Below, in pieces: positions 18,472 through 27,177 of a stretch of 64,000 nucleotides of DNA. Source of the DNA: Aureivirga marina (GTDB lineage Bacteria; Bacteroidota; Bacteroidia; Flavobacteriales; Flavobacteriaceae). The DNA lies in assembly GCF_015767265.1 (NCBI RefSeq), contig NZ_JADPIB010000001.1:248001-312000 (forward strand). The letters are read 5' to 3'. How positions within the stretch are numbered: the first letter of the stretch is position 1; the number at the start of each line of letters is the position of its first letter. The translations under genes were made by a program, and so were the position numbers. The notes beneath the pieces are model-generated. The model was not told the DNA's origin. It did no database searches and saw nothing but the letters and a program-made list of their open reading frames with translations.

Positions 18472-20073
18472 TTATTTTTTTAGTAATGCTTTTTTATATT
18501 TTGCTAGTTCATCTCGAACTTTAGGCGAAAGTATAATAAGACCTATAATATTCGGGAATACCATCGCGAAAATCATTGAATCTGAGAACTTAATAACTGA
18601 ACCTAAACTTGCAGCTGAACCAATCACTACGAATATAAGAAATATTACTTTATAAACAATATCAGATACTTTTCCTTTACCAAAAATGAATTTCCACGCT
18701 TGTAATCCATAATAAGACCATGATAACATTGTAGAAAATGCGAATAATACAACCGCAACAGTTAAGATAATTGAGAAGTGTGGAATTACAGAATCAAATG
18801 CAACAGAAGTTAAATCAACTCCTCCTAAATGCTCTCCAGTAACATTCATAATTACATTATCAGCCGAATCAATATTTCCATATGTAAATAATCCATTTGC
18901 ATCATTTGTAATAATTAATACTAAAGCTGTCATTGTACAAATAATTACTGTATCAATGAATGGCTCTAATAAAGCAACAATTCCTTCAGATGCTGGGAAA
19001 TTTGTTTTTACAGCAGAGTGTGCAATTGCAGCAGATCCAACTCCAGCTTCATTAGAGAATGCTGAACGTTTAAATCCTACAATTAATACACCAATAATTC
19101 CTCCAAATGCTGCACTTGGGCTAAATGCTCCTTCAAATATTAATCCGAATGCTTTTGGAATTGAACTTATATTCATTCCTAAAATTACTAAAGCAGCTAA
19201 AACATAAATTCCAGCCATAAATGGAACTACTTTTTCTGTTACTGCTCCAATTCTTTTAATTCCTCCAATAATTACAATACCAACTAAAACAGCCATTATA
19301 ATTCCGAAGTATAACGTTGCATTAGGATCCGAAATGTCGAAAAGTTTTGTAAACTGAGATGCAGCTTGGTTTGCTTGGAACATGTTTCCTCCACCAAATG
19401 AACCTCCAATACACATTATTGCGAAGAAAATACCTAAACCTTTTCCTAATCCACCAAATCCTTTTTCTTTTAATCCTTTTGTTAAATAATACATTGGTCC
19501 TCCGTAAACTGTTCCATCTGAATCAACATCACGATATTTTACTCCTAATGTACATTCTACAAATTTAGATGCCATTCCAAGGAATCCTGCAATAATCATC
19601 CAAAAAGTTGCTCCTGGTCCTCCAAGTGCGATTGCTACTGCAACCCCAGCAATATTTCCTAAACCTACTGTCGCTGAAAGTGCTGCTGTTAATGCTTGGA
19701 AGTGAGAAACTTCTCCTTCTGCTTTTCCTTCTTTTGTTTCTTCTCCTTCTGGCGTTTGAGAATCAACATAATCGTAATCTCCTTTAATTAATTTAATCGC
19801 AGTTCCAATTAATCTAAAATTGGCAAACTTAAAGTAAACTGTAAAAAAGATTGCTCCAAAAACTAAGATGATTAGTACAATTGGAATACCTTTGATCTTG
19901 TCTGAAATATCGATTGGAATTTCATAAAAAACAGCGCTCGCTACAGGATCAGCTATTCCTTTAAACCATGCATTAATTTTATCTGCTGTTGATACATCCC
20001 CTGTTGCAGCTTCTTGAGAAAAACCTAAAAAGGGCGCAAAAATTGCAAGTATTAGTAGAAATTTTTCCTTCAT
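18472..20073 (-). CDS. Sodium:alanine (glycine) symporter, AGCS family
   Basis: The 533-residue membrane protein has about ten to eleven hydrophobic segments and the family signature around VGLGNIAGVAVAIALGGPGATFW. The block FKRSAFSNEAGVGSAAIAHSA, with the conserved NEAG, is also present. Members import alanine, glycine or related amino acids with Na+. An extra N-terminal hydrophobic stretch ending in FSQ looks like a signal peptide, followed by an acidic linker before the core. The gene is followed closely by the helix-hairpin-helix gene and lies next to histidine decarboxylase, but a link to histidine transport is speculation. Confidence 0.9.
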   Translation of the reverse strand: MKEKFLLILAIFAPFLGFSQEAATGDVSTADKINAWFKGIADPVASAVFYEIPIDISDKIKGIPIVLIILVFGAIFFTVYFKFANFRLIGTAIKLIKGDYDYVDSQTPEGEETKEGKAEGEVSHFQALTAALSATVGLGNIAGVAVAIALGGPGATFWMIIAGFLGMASKFVECTLGVKYRDVDSDGTVYGGPMYYLTKGLKEKGFGGLGKGLGIFFAIMCIGGSFGGGNMFQANQAASQFTKLFDISDPNATLYFGIIMAVLVGIVIIGGIKRIGAVTEKVVPFMAGIYVLAALVILGMNISSIPKAFGLIFEGAFSPSAAFGGIIGVLIVGFKRSAFSNEAGVGSAAIAHSAVKTNFPASEGIVALLEPFIDTVIICTMTALVLIITNDANGLFTYGNIDSADNVIMNVTGEHLGGVDLTSVAFDSVIPHFSIILTVAVVLFAFSTMLSWSYYGLQAWKFIFGKGKVSDIVYKVIFLIFVVIGSAASLGSVIKFSDSMIFAMVFPNIIGLIILSPKVRDELAKYKKALLKK

Positions 20074-20348
20074 AATTCTATAAATAATGTGTATTTTTAA
20101 ATTTTTGAAGCACGCAATATCCTAAAAAAATGAAGTAAGGGCAAATTTTTTGATGTTAAAATATTAATGTATGTTAAATAATTAAATATTATTCAATCTA
20201 AACATCTTGAAACGAATTAATTTTACATTATTCGCAAAGCAATTTTCTTTAATAAAAGTTAAAAGGTTAAAGTTATCTTAAAAAATGAAATAGAAACTCT
20301 ACCCTAAAATATTAATTTATAACAATTAGAGTAGAGTTAAAACTAATA

Positions 20349-21461
20349 TTATTTCATATTTTCAATATCAAAAATAAATGTATCAATTTGTTCCTTCGTA
20401 ACATTCGGCATACAAATAATATGTGAATTTCCTTTCTCTGTTGCTAATTGCCATTTCTCACAAACAGATTCTTGTGGTGAAGGAAAAACTACTGTAATTG
20501 CATTTTTATTTCTCCAAGCTTTGATTCCAATTTCATTTAATCGTTCACAAGCATATTCTGCAATTTTCAAACTATGAATTGTTCGATCTTCAAATCCTTC
20601 TAATCCTAATTTTTTAATCGCATACCAAATAAATAACGGACTATGTCCATTTCTAGAACCTGTAATTGTTGCATCCGAACTTCCGATATATGCAATATTT
20701 CTCGCAATTCTATCTCTATTTTCTTTTCTAACAATTACAACACCACAAGGAATCGGAGAACCAATAAATTTATGTCCACTTACAGAAATACTATCCACTC
20801 CATCTACAAAATCAAAATGTGGACGCGGATAAATAAAAGGTGCAAAACCTCCCGCTAAAGCAGCATCTCCATGAATATAATGTTTTTGAATTGCTAATTC
20901 CTCCATCAATCCTTTAATAATTTTTGTATCATCTTTTGCTTCTGTCATTGTCGTTCCAATATTTGCAACAACAATCGCAGGGCGATGTCTATTATATTGT
21001 AACATATTCTTTAAATCATCATAATCGATTTCTCCATTTTCTTGAGATTTAATGATTACATAATCAATATTTAATAATGTTACATTCTTTTGTACACTAT
21101 AATGTGTATCTTCTGAAAAATAAACAATTCCTTTTGGATATAATTCTCTTGCTAAATACAATCCATAAAGATTTCCTTCTGAACCTCCATTCGTTACATA
21201 TCCCCAAGAATCTTCTGGTCGAATTCGAAATAATTCTGCGAAAAATCGAACTACTTCTCTTTCCATTGCTCTGGAATCAACTTTATAGGTTGATTTTCCA
21301 AATGGATCTCCAATATTATTCATTGGAAATTGTAGAAAAGGTAGTAATTCCGAATAATCAAAATCTTTTGAAACTGGATAACCAATAAAATTTTCCGTTG
21401 TTTCATTTATTTCTTTATATAACTCAGATAACTGATTCTTAGCTTCTTTCTGCTCTAACAT
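20349..21461 (-). CDS. hdc: Histidine decarboxylase, PLP-dependent
   Basis: The 370-residue protein closely follows PLP-dependent histidine decarboxylases of Gram-negative bacteria along its whole length. It has the N-terminal IGYPVSKDFDYSEL block, SWGYVTNGGSEGN, the cofactor-stacking H120 in EDTHYS, D199 in HGDAAL, and the PLP lysine K231 in SVSGHKFIGSPIPCG. Near the end AWRNKNAITVVFPSP is conserved. It would convert histidine to histamine and CO2 in the cytoplasm. The gene is divergent from an Lrp/AsnC-type regulator. A TAnnTTTG motif 18 bp before the start is followed upstream by three phased AGAATAT repeats. I cannot exclude another aromatic or histidine-like substrate. Confidence 0.88.
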   Translation of the reverse strand: MLEQKEAKNQLSELYKEINETTENFIGYPVSKDFDYSELLPFLQFPMNNIGDPFGKSTYKVDSRAMEREVVRFFAELFRIRPEDSWGYVTNGGSEGNLYGLYLARELYPKGIVYFSEDTHYSVQKNVTLLNIDYVIIKSQENGEIDYDDLKNMLQYNRHRPAIVVANIGTTMTEAKDDTKIIKGLMEELAIQKHYIHGDAALAGGFAPFIYPRPHFDFVDGVDSISVSGHKFIGSPIPCGVVIVRKENRDRIARNIAYIGSSDATITGSRNGHSPLFIWYAIKKLGLEGFEDRTIHSLKIAEYACERLNEIGIKAWRNKNAITVVFPSPQESVCEKWQLATEKGNSHIICMPNVTKEQIDTFIFDIENMK

Positions 21462-21478
21462 CTTAGATTTATTTTCTA

Positions 21479-21486
21479 CAAATCTA
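21479..21486 (-). promoter_or_regulatory. Promoter -7 motif of hdc
   Basis: The minus strand reads TAGATTTG, an exact TAnnTTTG match, 18 bp before the hdc start codon. A TTG lies 15 bp further upstream (21502-21504), a shorter spacing than usual. The first AGAATAT repeat (21495-21501) lies between the two half-sites. Confidence 0.5.
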
Positions 21487-21494
21487 TTCTTTTT

Positions 21495-21563
21495 AGAATA
21501 TCAACTAAAATTTATATCTTTTTTTAGAATATAAACCTATTTTACTTTACAATAAAAGAATAT
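21495..21563. promoter_or_regulatory. Three AGAATAT repeats at exact 31-bp spacing (candidate operator)
   Basis: AGAATAT occurs at 21495-21501, 21526-21532 and 21557-21563. Both steps are exactly 31 bp, close to three helical turns, so all three lie on one face of the DNA. They fill the gap between hdc and the divergent Lrp/AsnC-type gene, and the first sits inside the hdc promoter. Lrp-family octamers bind such phased sites. That this regulator binds here is inference. Confidence 0.55.
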
Positions 21564-21613
21564 ATTTACTTTTAAAATTCTTAAATTTCTTAAAAAACAG
21601 AAAATAAATCTAT

Positions 21614-22069
21614 ATGGACGCTATTGATAAAAAAATTTTGATGCTTTTACAGGAAAATGCAAAATTAAATAGTAAAGAAATTGCTAATAAAATCGGGCTT
21701 TCAACTACACCAACTTATGAACGAATTAAACGCTTAGAAAAAACTGGTTTTATCAAAAAATACATTGCAATTGTTGATAAAAAACTTATCGGAAAAAAAT
21801 TGGAAGTTTTTTGTCAAGTTTCTTTACAACAACATTCCAAACGATTCTTAGAAGTATTTGAAAGAGAAATTCGAAAAATTCCACAAGTAATGGAATGTTA
21901 TCATATTGCTGGAAATTATGATTATTTATTGAAATTAATTGTTTCTGACATGGAAGAATACCAACAATTTATCATGTTTAAATTGGCTTCTATTGAAAAT
22001 ATTTCCAATGTCCAAAGCTCTTTTGTTTTAACTGAAATTAAAAACAATTTAAAACTAGAATTAGATTAA
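21614..22069 (+). CDS. Lrp/AsnC family transcriptional regulator
   Basis: The 151-residue protein has an N-terminal winged helix-turn-helix (DAIDKKILMLLQENAKLNSKEIANKIGLS, residues 2-30). The C-terminal RAM ligand-binding domain has the conserved VMECYHIAGNYDYLLKLIV. Family members form octamers that respond to amino acids. It is divergent from the histidine decarboxylase gene with 152 bp between them, so it most likely controls that gene, and histidine or histamine is a plausible effector. Both points are inferred from position. Confidence 0.93.
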   Translation: MDAIDKKILMLLQENAKLNSKEIANKIGLSTTPTYERIKRLEKTGFIKKYIAIVDKKLIGKKLEVFCQVSLQQHSKRFLEVFEREIRKIPQVMECYHIAGNYDYLLKLIVSDMEEYQQFIMFKLASIENISNVQSSFVLTEIKNNLKLELD

Positions 22070-22072
22070 TTT

Positions 22073-22106
22073 TTGTTGTAACACATTTCTTTTTTAAACA
22101 TCTTTG
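22073..22106 (+). promoter_or_regulatory. Probable promoter of the gene at 22124
   Basis: TTGTTG at 22073-22078 and CATCTTTG at 22099-22106 match the TTG / TAnnTTTG pattern with 20 bp between them, with one mismatch in the -7 motif. Confidence 0.45.
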
Positions 22107-22123
22107 TGTAAAATAAATATGAA

Positions 22124-23131
22124 ATGAAAAAAAACATATTATTGCTATTCCTCTTATTTTCTTTTGGAATTTATGGTCAAAATATCACAGGTTTTGTATT
22201 TGATGCTAAAACTAAAAAACCTTTAGAAAGTGCAACAGCATATTTGGATGGAACAACTTTAGGAGATGCTACAGATTTGAATGGATATTTTGAAATTCCA
22301 AATACTTCAAATGTTGAAACAACTTTAATTATTTCCATTCTCGGATATCAAACTTCTTATATTTCTTTTGAAAACATCAAAAAAGAAATGAACATTTATC
22401 TTGAAGAATCTTCTTTTGAGTTAGGCGAATTAAATTTAGATGCTGATAATATGTCTAGAGAAGAAAAAATGCGGTTTTTTAAAAAAGAATTTCTTGGAAA
22501 AAACTTCTCCTCTTCTTCTTTAAAAATTCTAAATGAAGATAAAATTGTTCTTCGCTATTTTTCAGATGAAAATACAATTTCCGCTTCTTGTGAAGAGCCA
22601 ATTATTATTGTGAATAATATTCTTGGTTATCAACTTAAATACAATTTAATCTCTTTTGAAATTCAGTTAGAAAATGGTTATAAAGGAAAAAAATACATTC
22701 GAAAAGTTCTTTATACAGGAACTTCTTTCTTCTCAGATATTCAAAATGTAAGGAAAAAACACATAAAAAAACGTAAAAAAAATTATTTAGGTTCTAAACT
22801 ACATTTCATACGAAGTTTGGTTCGTGGCAATTTTGTAGATCAAAAATTTAAATTTATTCATAATGGATTTACATTTCAAAATCCTGAAAATTTTATTCAA
22901 ACTAAAAAGCAAACAAAAGAAGAAACAATTTTCGAATTACAAGAAAAAAGAATTGCTATTTTGTATAAAAATGACAAACAATCTGTAATTCAAATTTTGG
23001 ATAAAGACAAAACATTCTCTGTAGATATTTTCGGAAATATTTCTCCACCTAATAAAGTTTTTTTTGGAGGTGATATGAGCGAAAAACGAATTGGAGAAAT
23101 GTTACCTTTAAATTATCAACTTAAAAATTAA
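22124..23131 (+). CDS. Exported protein with carboxypeptidase-like regulatory domain
   Basis: The 335-residue protein has a signal peptide (residues 1-18, ending YGQ). A CarboxypepD_reg-like beta-sandwich follows, with ITGFVFDAKTKKPLESATAYLDGT and ATDLNGYFEIPN (about residues 20-95). This domain is common in Bacteroidota envelope proteins, often at the N-terminus of TonB-dependent receptors, but no beta-barrel follows here. The remaining 240 residues are basic and I do not recognise them. Function is unknown, probably in the periplasm or outer membrane. It has its own promoter-like motif and a terminator. Confidence 0.8.
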   Translation: MKKNILLLFLLFSFGIYGQNITGFVFDAKTKKPLESATAYLDGTTLGDATDLNGYFEIPNTSNVETTLIISILGYQTSYISFENIKKEMNIYLEESSFELGELNLDADNMSREEKMRFFKKEFLGKNFSSSSLKILNEDKIVLRYFSDENTISASCEEPIIIVNNILGYQLKYNLISFEIQLENGYKGKKYIRKVLYTGTSFFSDIQNVRKKHIKKRKKNYLGSKLHFIRSLVRGNFVDQKFKFIHNGFTFQNPENFIQTKKQTKEETIFELQEKRIAILYKNDKQSVIQILDKDKTFSVDIFGNISPPNKVFFGGDMSEKRIGEMLPLNYQLKN

Positions 23132-23136
23132 AACAA

Positions 23137-23163
23137 AAAAGTTCGGTTATTTTCCGAACTTTT
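23137..23163. terminator. Bidirectional terminator between convergent genes
   Basis: AAAAGTTCGG at 23137-23146 and CCGAACTTTT at 23154-23163 pair over 10 bp with a 7-base loop. A-rich and T-rich flanks let it serve both the plus-strand gene ending at 23131 and the minus-strand gene ending at 23181. Confidence 0.85.
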
Positions 23164-23180
23164 TATTTTTATTTTATTCC

Positions 23181-24455
23181 TTATTTCCTTCGTAACAAAG
23201 AATCTCCAACTTGACAATGTAAGCAACGTTGATTTTCACAATAATAATTTTTCATTTGTAATAAAGCTTGTGATTCATAAGAGTTTTGCGCATCAATATT
23301 AAAATCTTCAAATTTTGAAATAATGGAATTTTTCTCAGCTTTAATATTTTTTGCCAAATGTAGAATTTCATCTTCGTCAAATTTCCCAACATGATTTAAA
23401 TAAACAAATTTGAAAGGAATAATCGTATTTATCAAAAGTAAATCTATAAACGATTTTGACAATCTTTTTATTTGAGTTTTGGAAGTAGTTTTAAAAGTAT
23501 AATGTGATTTCCAATAAGCTGAAGTTTCTACTGTAAAAATATTATAATATTCTTCAATTTCTGTAAAATCCATTAATTTGGAAAATAAGTTTTGCTCTGT
23601 ATGATATAAATTTGCCAATTGTGAAAGTCGAATTGTAGGAAAATTCACAGGTCGTAAACGAAAAAATTTCACTTGTCCTTCAAAAATTGGTTGGATTCCA
23701 TATTTTGTTCTTAAATAAGCATATTCTTTTTGCATTTTTTTATAATTCGCGTCTTCTAATTCGCCTTGTAACAAACCTGCTTGACCAAAAAACAAAGCTT
23801 CTAAACATTCTTGTTTTGCACTTTCTTTTCTTAAAATAGAAAAATCAAATGAGTTTGCTAAGTTTAAAAAAGCATCTGCATTTGCTTTTAACCCAAAATT
23901 TTTAGCTAACATTTTAAATAAAACTGCTTCCCAATCGTATTTTGTTCTTTCTAAATATTCTCTAATCACAAATGATTTTTGTTCCAATCTTTCAAAAAAC
24001 AATCTTTCCAACCAATTAGAAAATGTAAAATCCGAAACAGTAGAAATTTCATTTTCACAAACAATCCATTTATCTTTTTTTAATTGAATTTTCTGATAAT
24101 TTTCTACTAATTCTTTTGCTACAATTTCTTTTAATTCTAAAGTTGGAATCTTGGTATTATTTTCTCTGAAAATTTCTGCATCATGATTCCAAACAACATG
24201 CAAAATCACATTATCATAACTTGTATCCGTTTCATGATTGTGCGAATACCAATCGGAAGAATTTAAATGAATCTCAACATTACCTGCCCAAAGTTGTTGG
24301 TTGATTTCCATTTTTGCATTGAAAAAATCTGGACCACTATCAAAATTTTGTGTTCCAACAAATTCAATCTTAATATTTTCTTTTTCCGTTGTTTCTAAAA
24401 TGAGGTTATTAAACAACTTATACTTCCAAACGTAATGTAAAAAATCTTCTTTCAT
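23181..24455 (-). CDS. DUF2851 family protein
   Basis: The 424-residue protein matches the DUF2851 family of Bacteroidota, with an N-terminal core SGPDFFNAKMEI and GNVEIHLNSSDWYSHNH and the block VILHVVWNHD. The His/Asp-rich motifs suggest a metal site, but no activity is established. The C-terminus ends in a cysteine cluster (YYCENQRCLHCQVGD) that could bind metal. It has no signal peptide and is probably cytoplasmic. Confidence 0.85.
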   Translation of the reverse strand: MKEDFLHYVWKYKLFNNLILETTEKENIKIEFVGTQNFDSGPDFFNAKMEINQQLWAGNVEIHLNSSDWYSHNHETDTSYDNVILHVVWNHDAEIFRENNTKIPTLELKEIVAKELVENYQKIQLKKDKWIVCENEISTVSDFTFSNWLERLFFERLEQKSFVIREYLERTKYDWEAVLFKMLAKNFGLKANADAFLNLANSFDFSILRKESAKQECLEALFFGQAGLLQGELEDANYKKMQKEYAYLRTKYGIQPIFEGQVKFFRLRPVNFPTIRLSQLANLYHTEQNLFSKLMDFTEIEEYYNIFTVETSAYWKSHYTFKTTSKTQIKRLSKSFIDLLLINTIIPFKFVYLNHVGKFDEDEILHLAKNIKAEKNSIISKFEDFNIDAQNSYESQALLQMKNYYCENQRCLHCQVGDSLLRRK

Positions 24456-24616
24456 AGTTTTAATTTTATAGCTCAGAAGATACGAATTTTAATTTTACTT
24501 CTAACAATCAATAGATTACATTAACAATTCTATAAAATTTTAACAATCATTTCTTCTAATTATAGTTTCATAAAAAAATTCAATTAGAAATTCCTTTTTT
24601 CACTTACAGTTTATCT

Positions 24617-24624
24617 TATTTTTG
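24617..24624 (+). promoter_or_regulatory. Promoter -7 motif of the nitroreductase gene
   Basis: TATTTTTG matches TAnnTTTG exactly, 19 bp before the start codon at 24644. No clear TTG is found at the right upstream distance. Confidence 0.4.
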
Positions 24625-24643
24625 AAACCTAAAAGAAAACATT

Positions 24644-25276
24644 ATGCACATTATTGAAAGTTTACAATGGCGTTATGCAACTAAAAAGTTTGACGCTACG
24701 AAAAAACTTACTTCAGAGCAAATTGAAGTTTTAAAAAATGCTTTTAGCCTAACTGCTACTTCTTTTGGTTTACAACCGATTAAATTAGTTGTTATTGAAA
24801 ATAAAGAAATCCAAGAATCCTTAGTTGAACATAGTTTTAATCAAAGACAAGTTGCAGATGCTTCTCACTTATTAGTTATCTGTTTTCAGGATGAATTTAC
24901 AACAGAAGATATCGAAACTTATTTTTCATTAGTAAAAGAAGTTCGCCAAACTCCTGATGAAGTTTTAAATCCTTTTAAAGATTATTTAGTTGATGCTTTC
25001 TCAAAGAAAACAAGAGATGAAATGCATACTTCATTTAAAAATCAAGCATACATTGCTTTAGGAAATCTTTTAAATGTTTGTGCAATCGAGAAAATCGATT
25101 CTTGTCCGATGGAAGGCTTTGTTCCTGAGAAATATGACGAATTATTAAACTTAAAAGCTCAAAACTTAAAATCTGCTTTAATCTTACCTATCGGATTTAG
25201 AGCTGAAGATGATTTTATGAAAGACTTAAAGAAAGTTCGCAAACCACTTGATAAAACTGTCATCGATATCAAGTAA
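24644..25276 (+). CDS. NAD(P)H-dependent nitroreductase family oxidoreductase
   Basis: The 210-residue protein is of the NfsB-like nitroreductase family. It has the N-terminal WRYATKKFDATKKL, the FMN-contact block LSLTATSFGLQP-like region (residues 34-47) and the C-terminal GFRAEDD. Such FMN enzymes work as homodimers and reduce quinones, nitro compounds or flavins with NAD(P)H. The conserved CPMEGF motif is present at about residues 148-153. It stands alone and is followed by a terminator hairpin at 25311. Confidence 0.92.
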   Translation: MHIIESLQWRYATKKFDATKKLTSEQIEVLKNAFSLTATSFGLQPIKLVVIENKEIQESLVEHSFNQRQVADASHLLVICFQDEFTTEDIETYFSLVKEVRQTPDEVLNPFKDYLVDAFSKKTRDEMHTSFKNQAYIALGNLLNVCAIEKIDSCPMEGFVPEKYDELLNLKAQNLKSALILPIGFRAEDDFMKDLKKVRKPLDKTVIDIK

Positions 25277-25310
25277 GTATTGTATTTTTTATAATTGAGT
25301 TAGTTGTAAA

Positions 25311-25346
25311 AAAGACTGTTCTGAAAAGAGCGGTCTTTTTTCTTTT
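25311..25346 (+). terminator. Terminator after the nitroreductase gene
   Basis: AAAGACTGTTCT and AGAGCGGTCTTT pair with two G-U pairs around the loop GAAA, followed by a T-rich run. It is a near copy (30 of 36 bases) of the hairpin at 25932-25967 on the other side of the lipoprotein gene. Confidence 0.8.
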
Positions 25347-25394
25347 ATATAAGAATTTTAATATATTCGCGCTTTTAATGAAAATAATTAAACT

Positions 25395-25904
25395 ATGAAA
25401 AAGATTACAAAATTCACAAAGTATTTTACATTCATCTTATTAATATCTTTAACTTTTAGTTCTTGTGGAGCATTAGTTAGAAGTAATATTCAAAAAGATA
25501 TTAGTGTAGAAAATGGTTCTATTCCTGAGGAAATAGGACAAGAAGGAACAACTCTTATTTGTGTATTAAAAGGACGATCTAGTAGAGATAAATACATGAA
25601 AAAACATGTAAAAAAGAAATATCATGGAAAATATGTTTTTGTTCTTGAATCGGATTTAAATTCTGACAAATACAAAGATGTTAATATCTATAGATTTTTA
25701 TTTGATTATAATGCAAATAGTGTTGATACATGGAGACAAAATGCAGATGGAACTTCTACAGCAACAGCTTTGCCTACTTCAAGCTATTTTATAAAAGATA
25801 GAAAAGAGAATAAAATATATTCACCTAAAATGAATAGTTCATTTTTTTCAAAATATATTGAAGCTTACGTTATTCAAATGGAAAATGCGAGAATCAAAAA
25901 ATAA
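25395..25904 (+). CDS. Putative lipoprotein of unknown function
   Basis: The 169-residue protein has a lipoprotein signal peptide with lipobox FSSCG (Cys at about residue 26). The rest is soluble and polar, with a basic stretch YMKKHVKKKYHGKYVF, and I recognise no domain. It would be anchored in the inner or outer membrane facing the periplasm. Two near-identical terminator hairpins flank it. Confidence 0.75.
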   Translation: MKKITKFTKYFTFILLISLTFSSCGALVRSNIQKDISVENGSIPEEIGQEGTTLICVLKGRSSRDKYMKKHVKKKYHGKYVFVLESDLNSDKYKDVNIYRFLFDYNANSVDTWRQNADGTSTATALPTSSYFIKDRKENKIYSPKMNSSFFSKYIEAYVIQMENARIKK

Positions 25905-25931
25905 TAAGTTTATTTTATCATATTCTAATTT

Positions 25932-25967
25932 AAAGACCGTTCTTTTCAGAGTGGTCTTTTTTCTTTT
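25932..25967 (+). terminator. Terminator after the lipoprotein gene
   Basis: AAAGACCGTTCT and AGAGTGGTCTTT pair with G-U pairs around the loop TTTC, followed by TTTCTTTT. It lies 27 bp past the stop codon at 25904. Confidence 0.8.
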
Positions 25968-26068
25968 TAGCTAAGTTTTAAAAAGAATTTTTACAAACCT
26001 TTATCATTTTCAAATTTATTTAAGTTTCTGTTTTCCTTACCTTTAACCAATTATAAATAACTCAAGTT

Positions 26069-26944
26069 ATGGAGATTACAAATTTTTCTTTGAATAATGG
26101 TGTAAAAATTCCTTCTGTTGCAACAGGAACTTGGCAATTGGAAGGAAATACAATTCATGATGTTATTGAAAATGCTTATGCTGCTGGTTATCGACATATT
26201 GATACAGCAACTATTTATGAAATTGAAGATGTTGTCGGAAAAACAATCAAAGATTTAGAACTTCCACGAAATGAATTGTTTTTAACCACAAAACTTTGGA
26301 ATTCAAATCAAACTTATAATGATGCATTAAGAGCTTTTGAGCAATCTCTCGAAAATTTACAAACAAATTATATCGATTTATATCTAATTCATTGGCCTGG
26401 AACTTATGAGAGGATTCTTGAAGTTTGGCGTGCAATGGAACATTTATATCAAGAAGGTAGAATTAGAGCAATTGGTGTTTCTAATTTTAATATTCATCAT
26501 ATTAACCTTCTTTTAAAACATACTTCTATAAAACCAACTGTCAATCAAGTGGAATGCCATCCTGGTTATCAAAATATTTTTCTAAATGAATATTGCCAAA
26601 AACATGATATTTTACTTGCTGCATACGCTCCTTTAATGAGCTGGAAAGTAAAAGATTTATTAGAAAATAAAACACTAAATGATTTAGCTAAAAAATATCA
26701 AAAAACTCCTGTACAAATTGCACTTCGCTGGATGATTCAACGAGAAATTATTGTTATTCCTCGCTCTAAAAATCCAAATAGAATTGTGGAAAATATTCGT
26801 CTTTTTGATTTTGAATTAAATGAAGAAGATATGTATAGAATTCGTTGTGAAAACAATGGATTACGTCTATTTATTGAGCCAGATAATATGGATTTTGGAT
26901 TTTTTGAAGATACAAACGGAGGAAATAACGGCCCAAGAGATTAA
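26069..26944 (+). CDS. Aldo/keto reductase
   Basis: The 291-residue protein is a TIM-barrel NADPH-dependent oxidoreductase. The catalytic tetrad is complete: D45 and Y50 in HIDTATIYE, K75 in TTKLW and H108 in LIHWPG. The cofactor-binding signature IVIPRSKNPNRIVEN is near the C-terminus. Such enzymes reduce aldehydes and ketones of broad range, so the substrate cannot be named. The C-terminal tail is rich in Asn and Gly. It stands alone, upstream of a repeat-bearing gap. Confidence 0.93.
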   Translation: MEITNFSLNNGVKIPSVATGTWQLEGNTIHDVIENAYAAGYRHIDTATIYEIEDVVGKTIKDLELPRNELFLTTKLWNSNQTYNDALRAFEQSLENLQTNYIDLYLIHWPGTYERILEVWRAMEHLYQEGRIRAIGVSNFNIHHINLLLKHTSIKPTVNQVECHPGYQNIFLNEYCQKHDILLAAYAPLMSWKVKDLLENKTLNDLAKKYQKTPVQIALRWMIQREIIVIPRSKNPNRIVENIRLFDFELNEEDMYRIRCENNGLRLFIEPDNMDFGFFEDTNGGNNGPRD

Positions 26945-26970
26945 TTTGAATTTTTCTTTTTTGAAGCTTC

Positions 26971-27070
26971 CCTTTTCTTCTACTTCGTCTAAGAAAAGGT
27001 CGGGCTTTCCGCTATATCTTTTGCTGCAAATCTGCAAGCAGCAAAAGGATGTCGCTGCAATCCCTAAGCC
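26971..27070. repeat. REP-like palindromic element
   Basis: One hairpin is CCTTTTCTT (26971-26979) with AAGAAAAGG (26991-26999). A second is ATCTTTTGCTGC (27016-27027) with GCAGCAAAAGGAT (27038-27050, one extra base). The second is framed by GGGCTTTCCGC and TGCAATCCC. From memory, similar sequences recur between genes in Flavobacteriaceae. Only one copy lies in this window. Confidence 0.6.
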
Positions 27071-27177
27071 GAAGATTTTATAATTACAAACGATTTTATA
27101 AAAATCTTTTTTCTTAAAAATACTATCATATCCAAAAAAATTCTCAAGAGAGAAATTTTAATTACATCTCAAACTAA

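Noticed and set aside
20295-20338. Terminator after hdc (AACTCTAC / GTAGAGTT)
   Set aside because: The 8-bp arms are separated by 28 bases and no T-run follows, so it is too weak to call.
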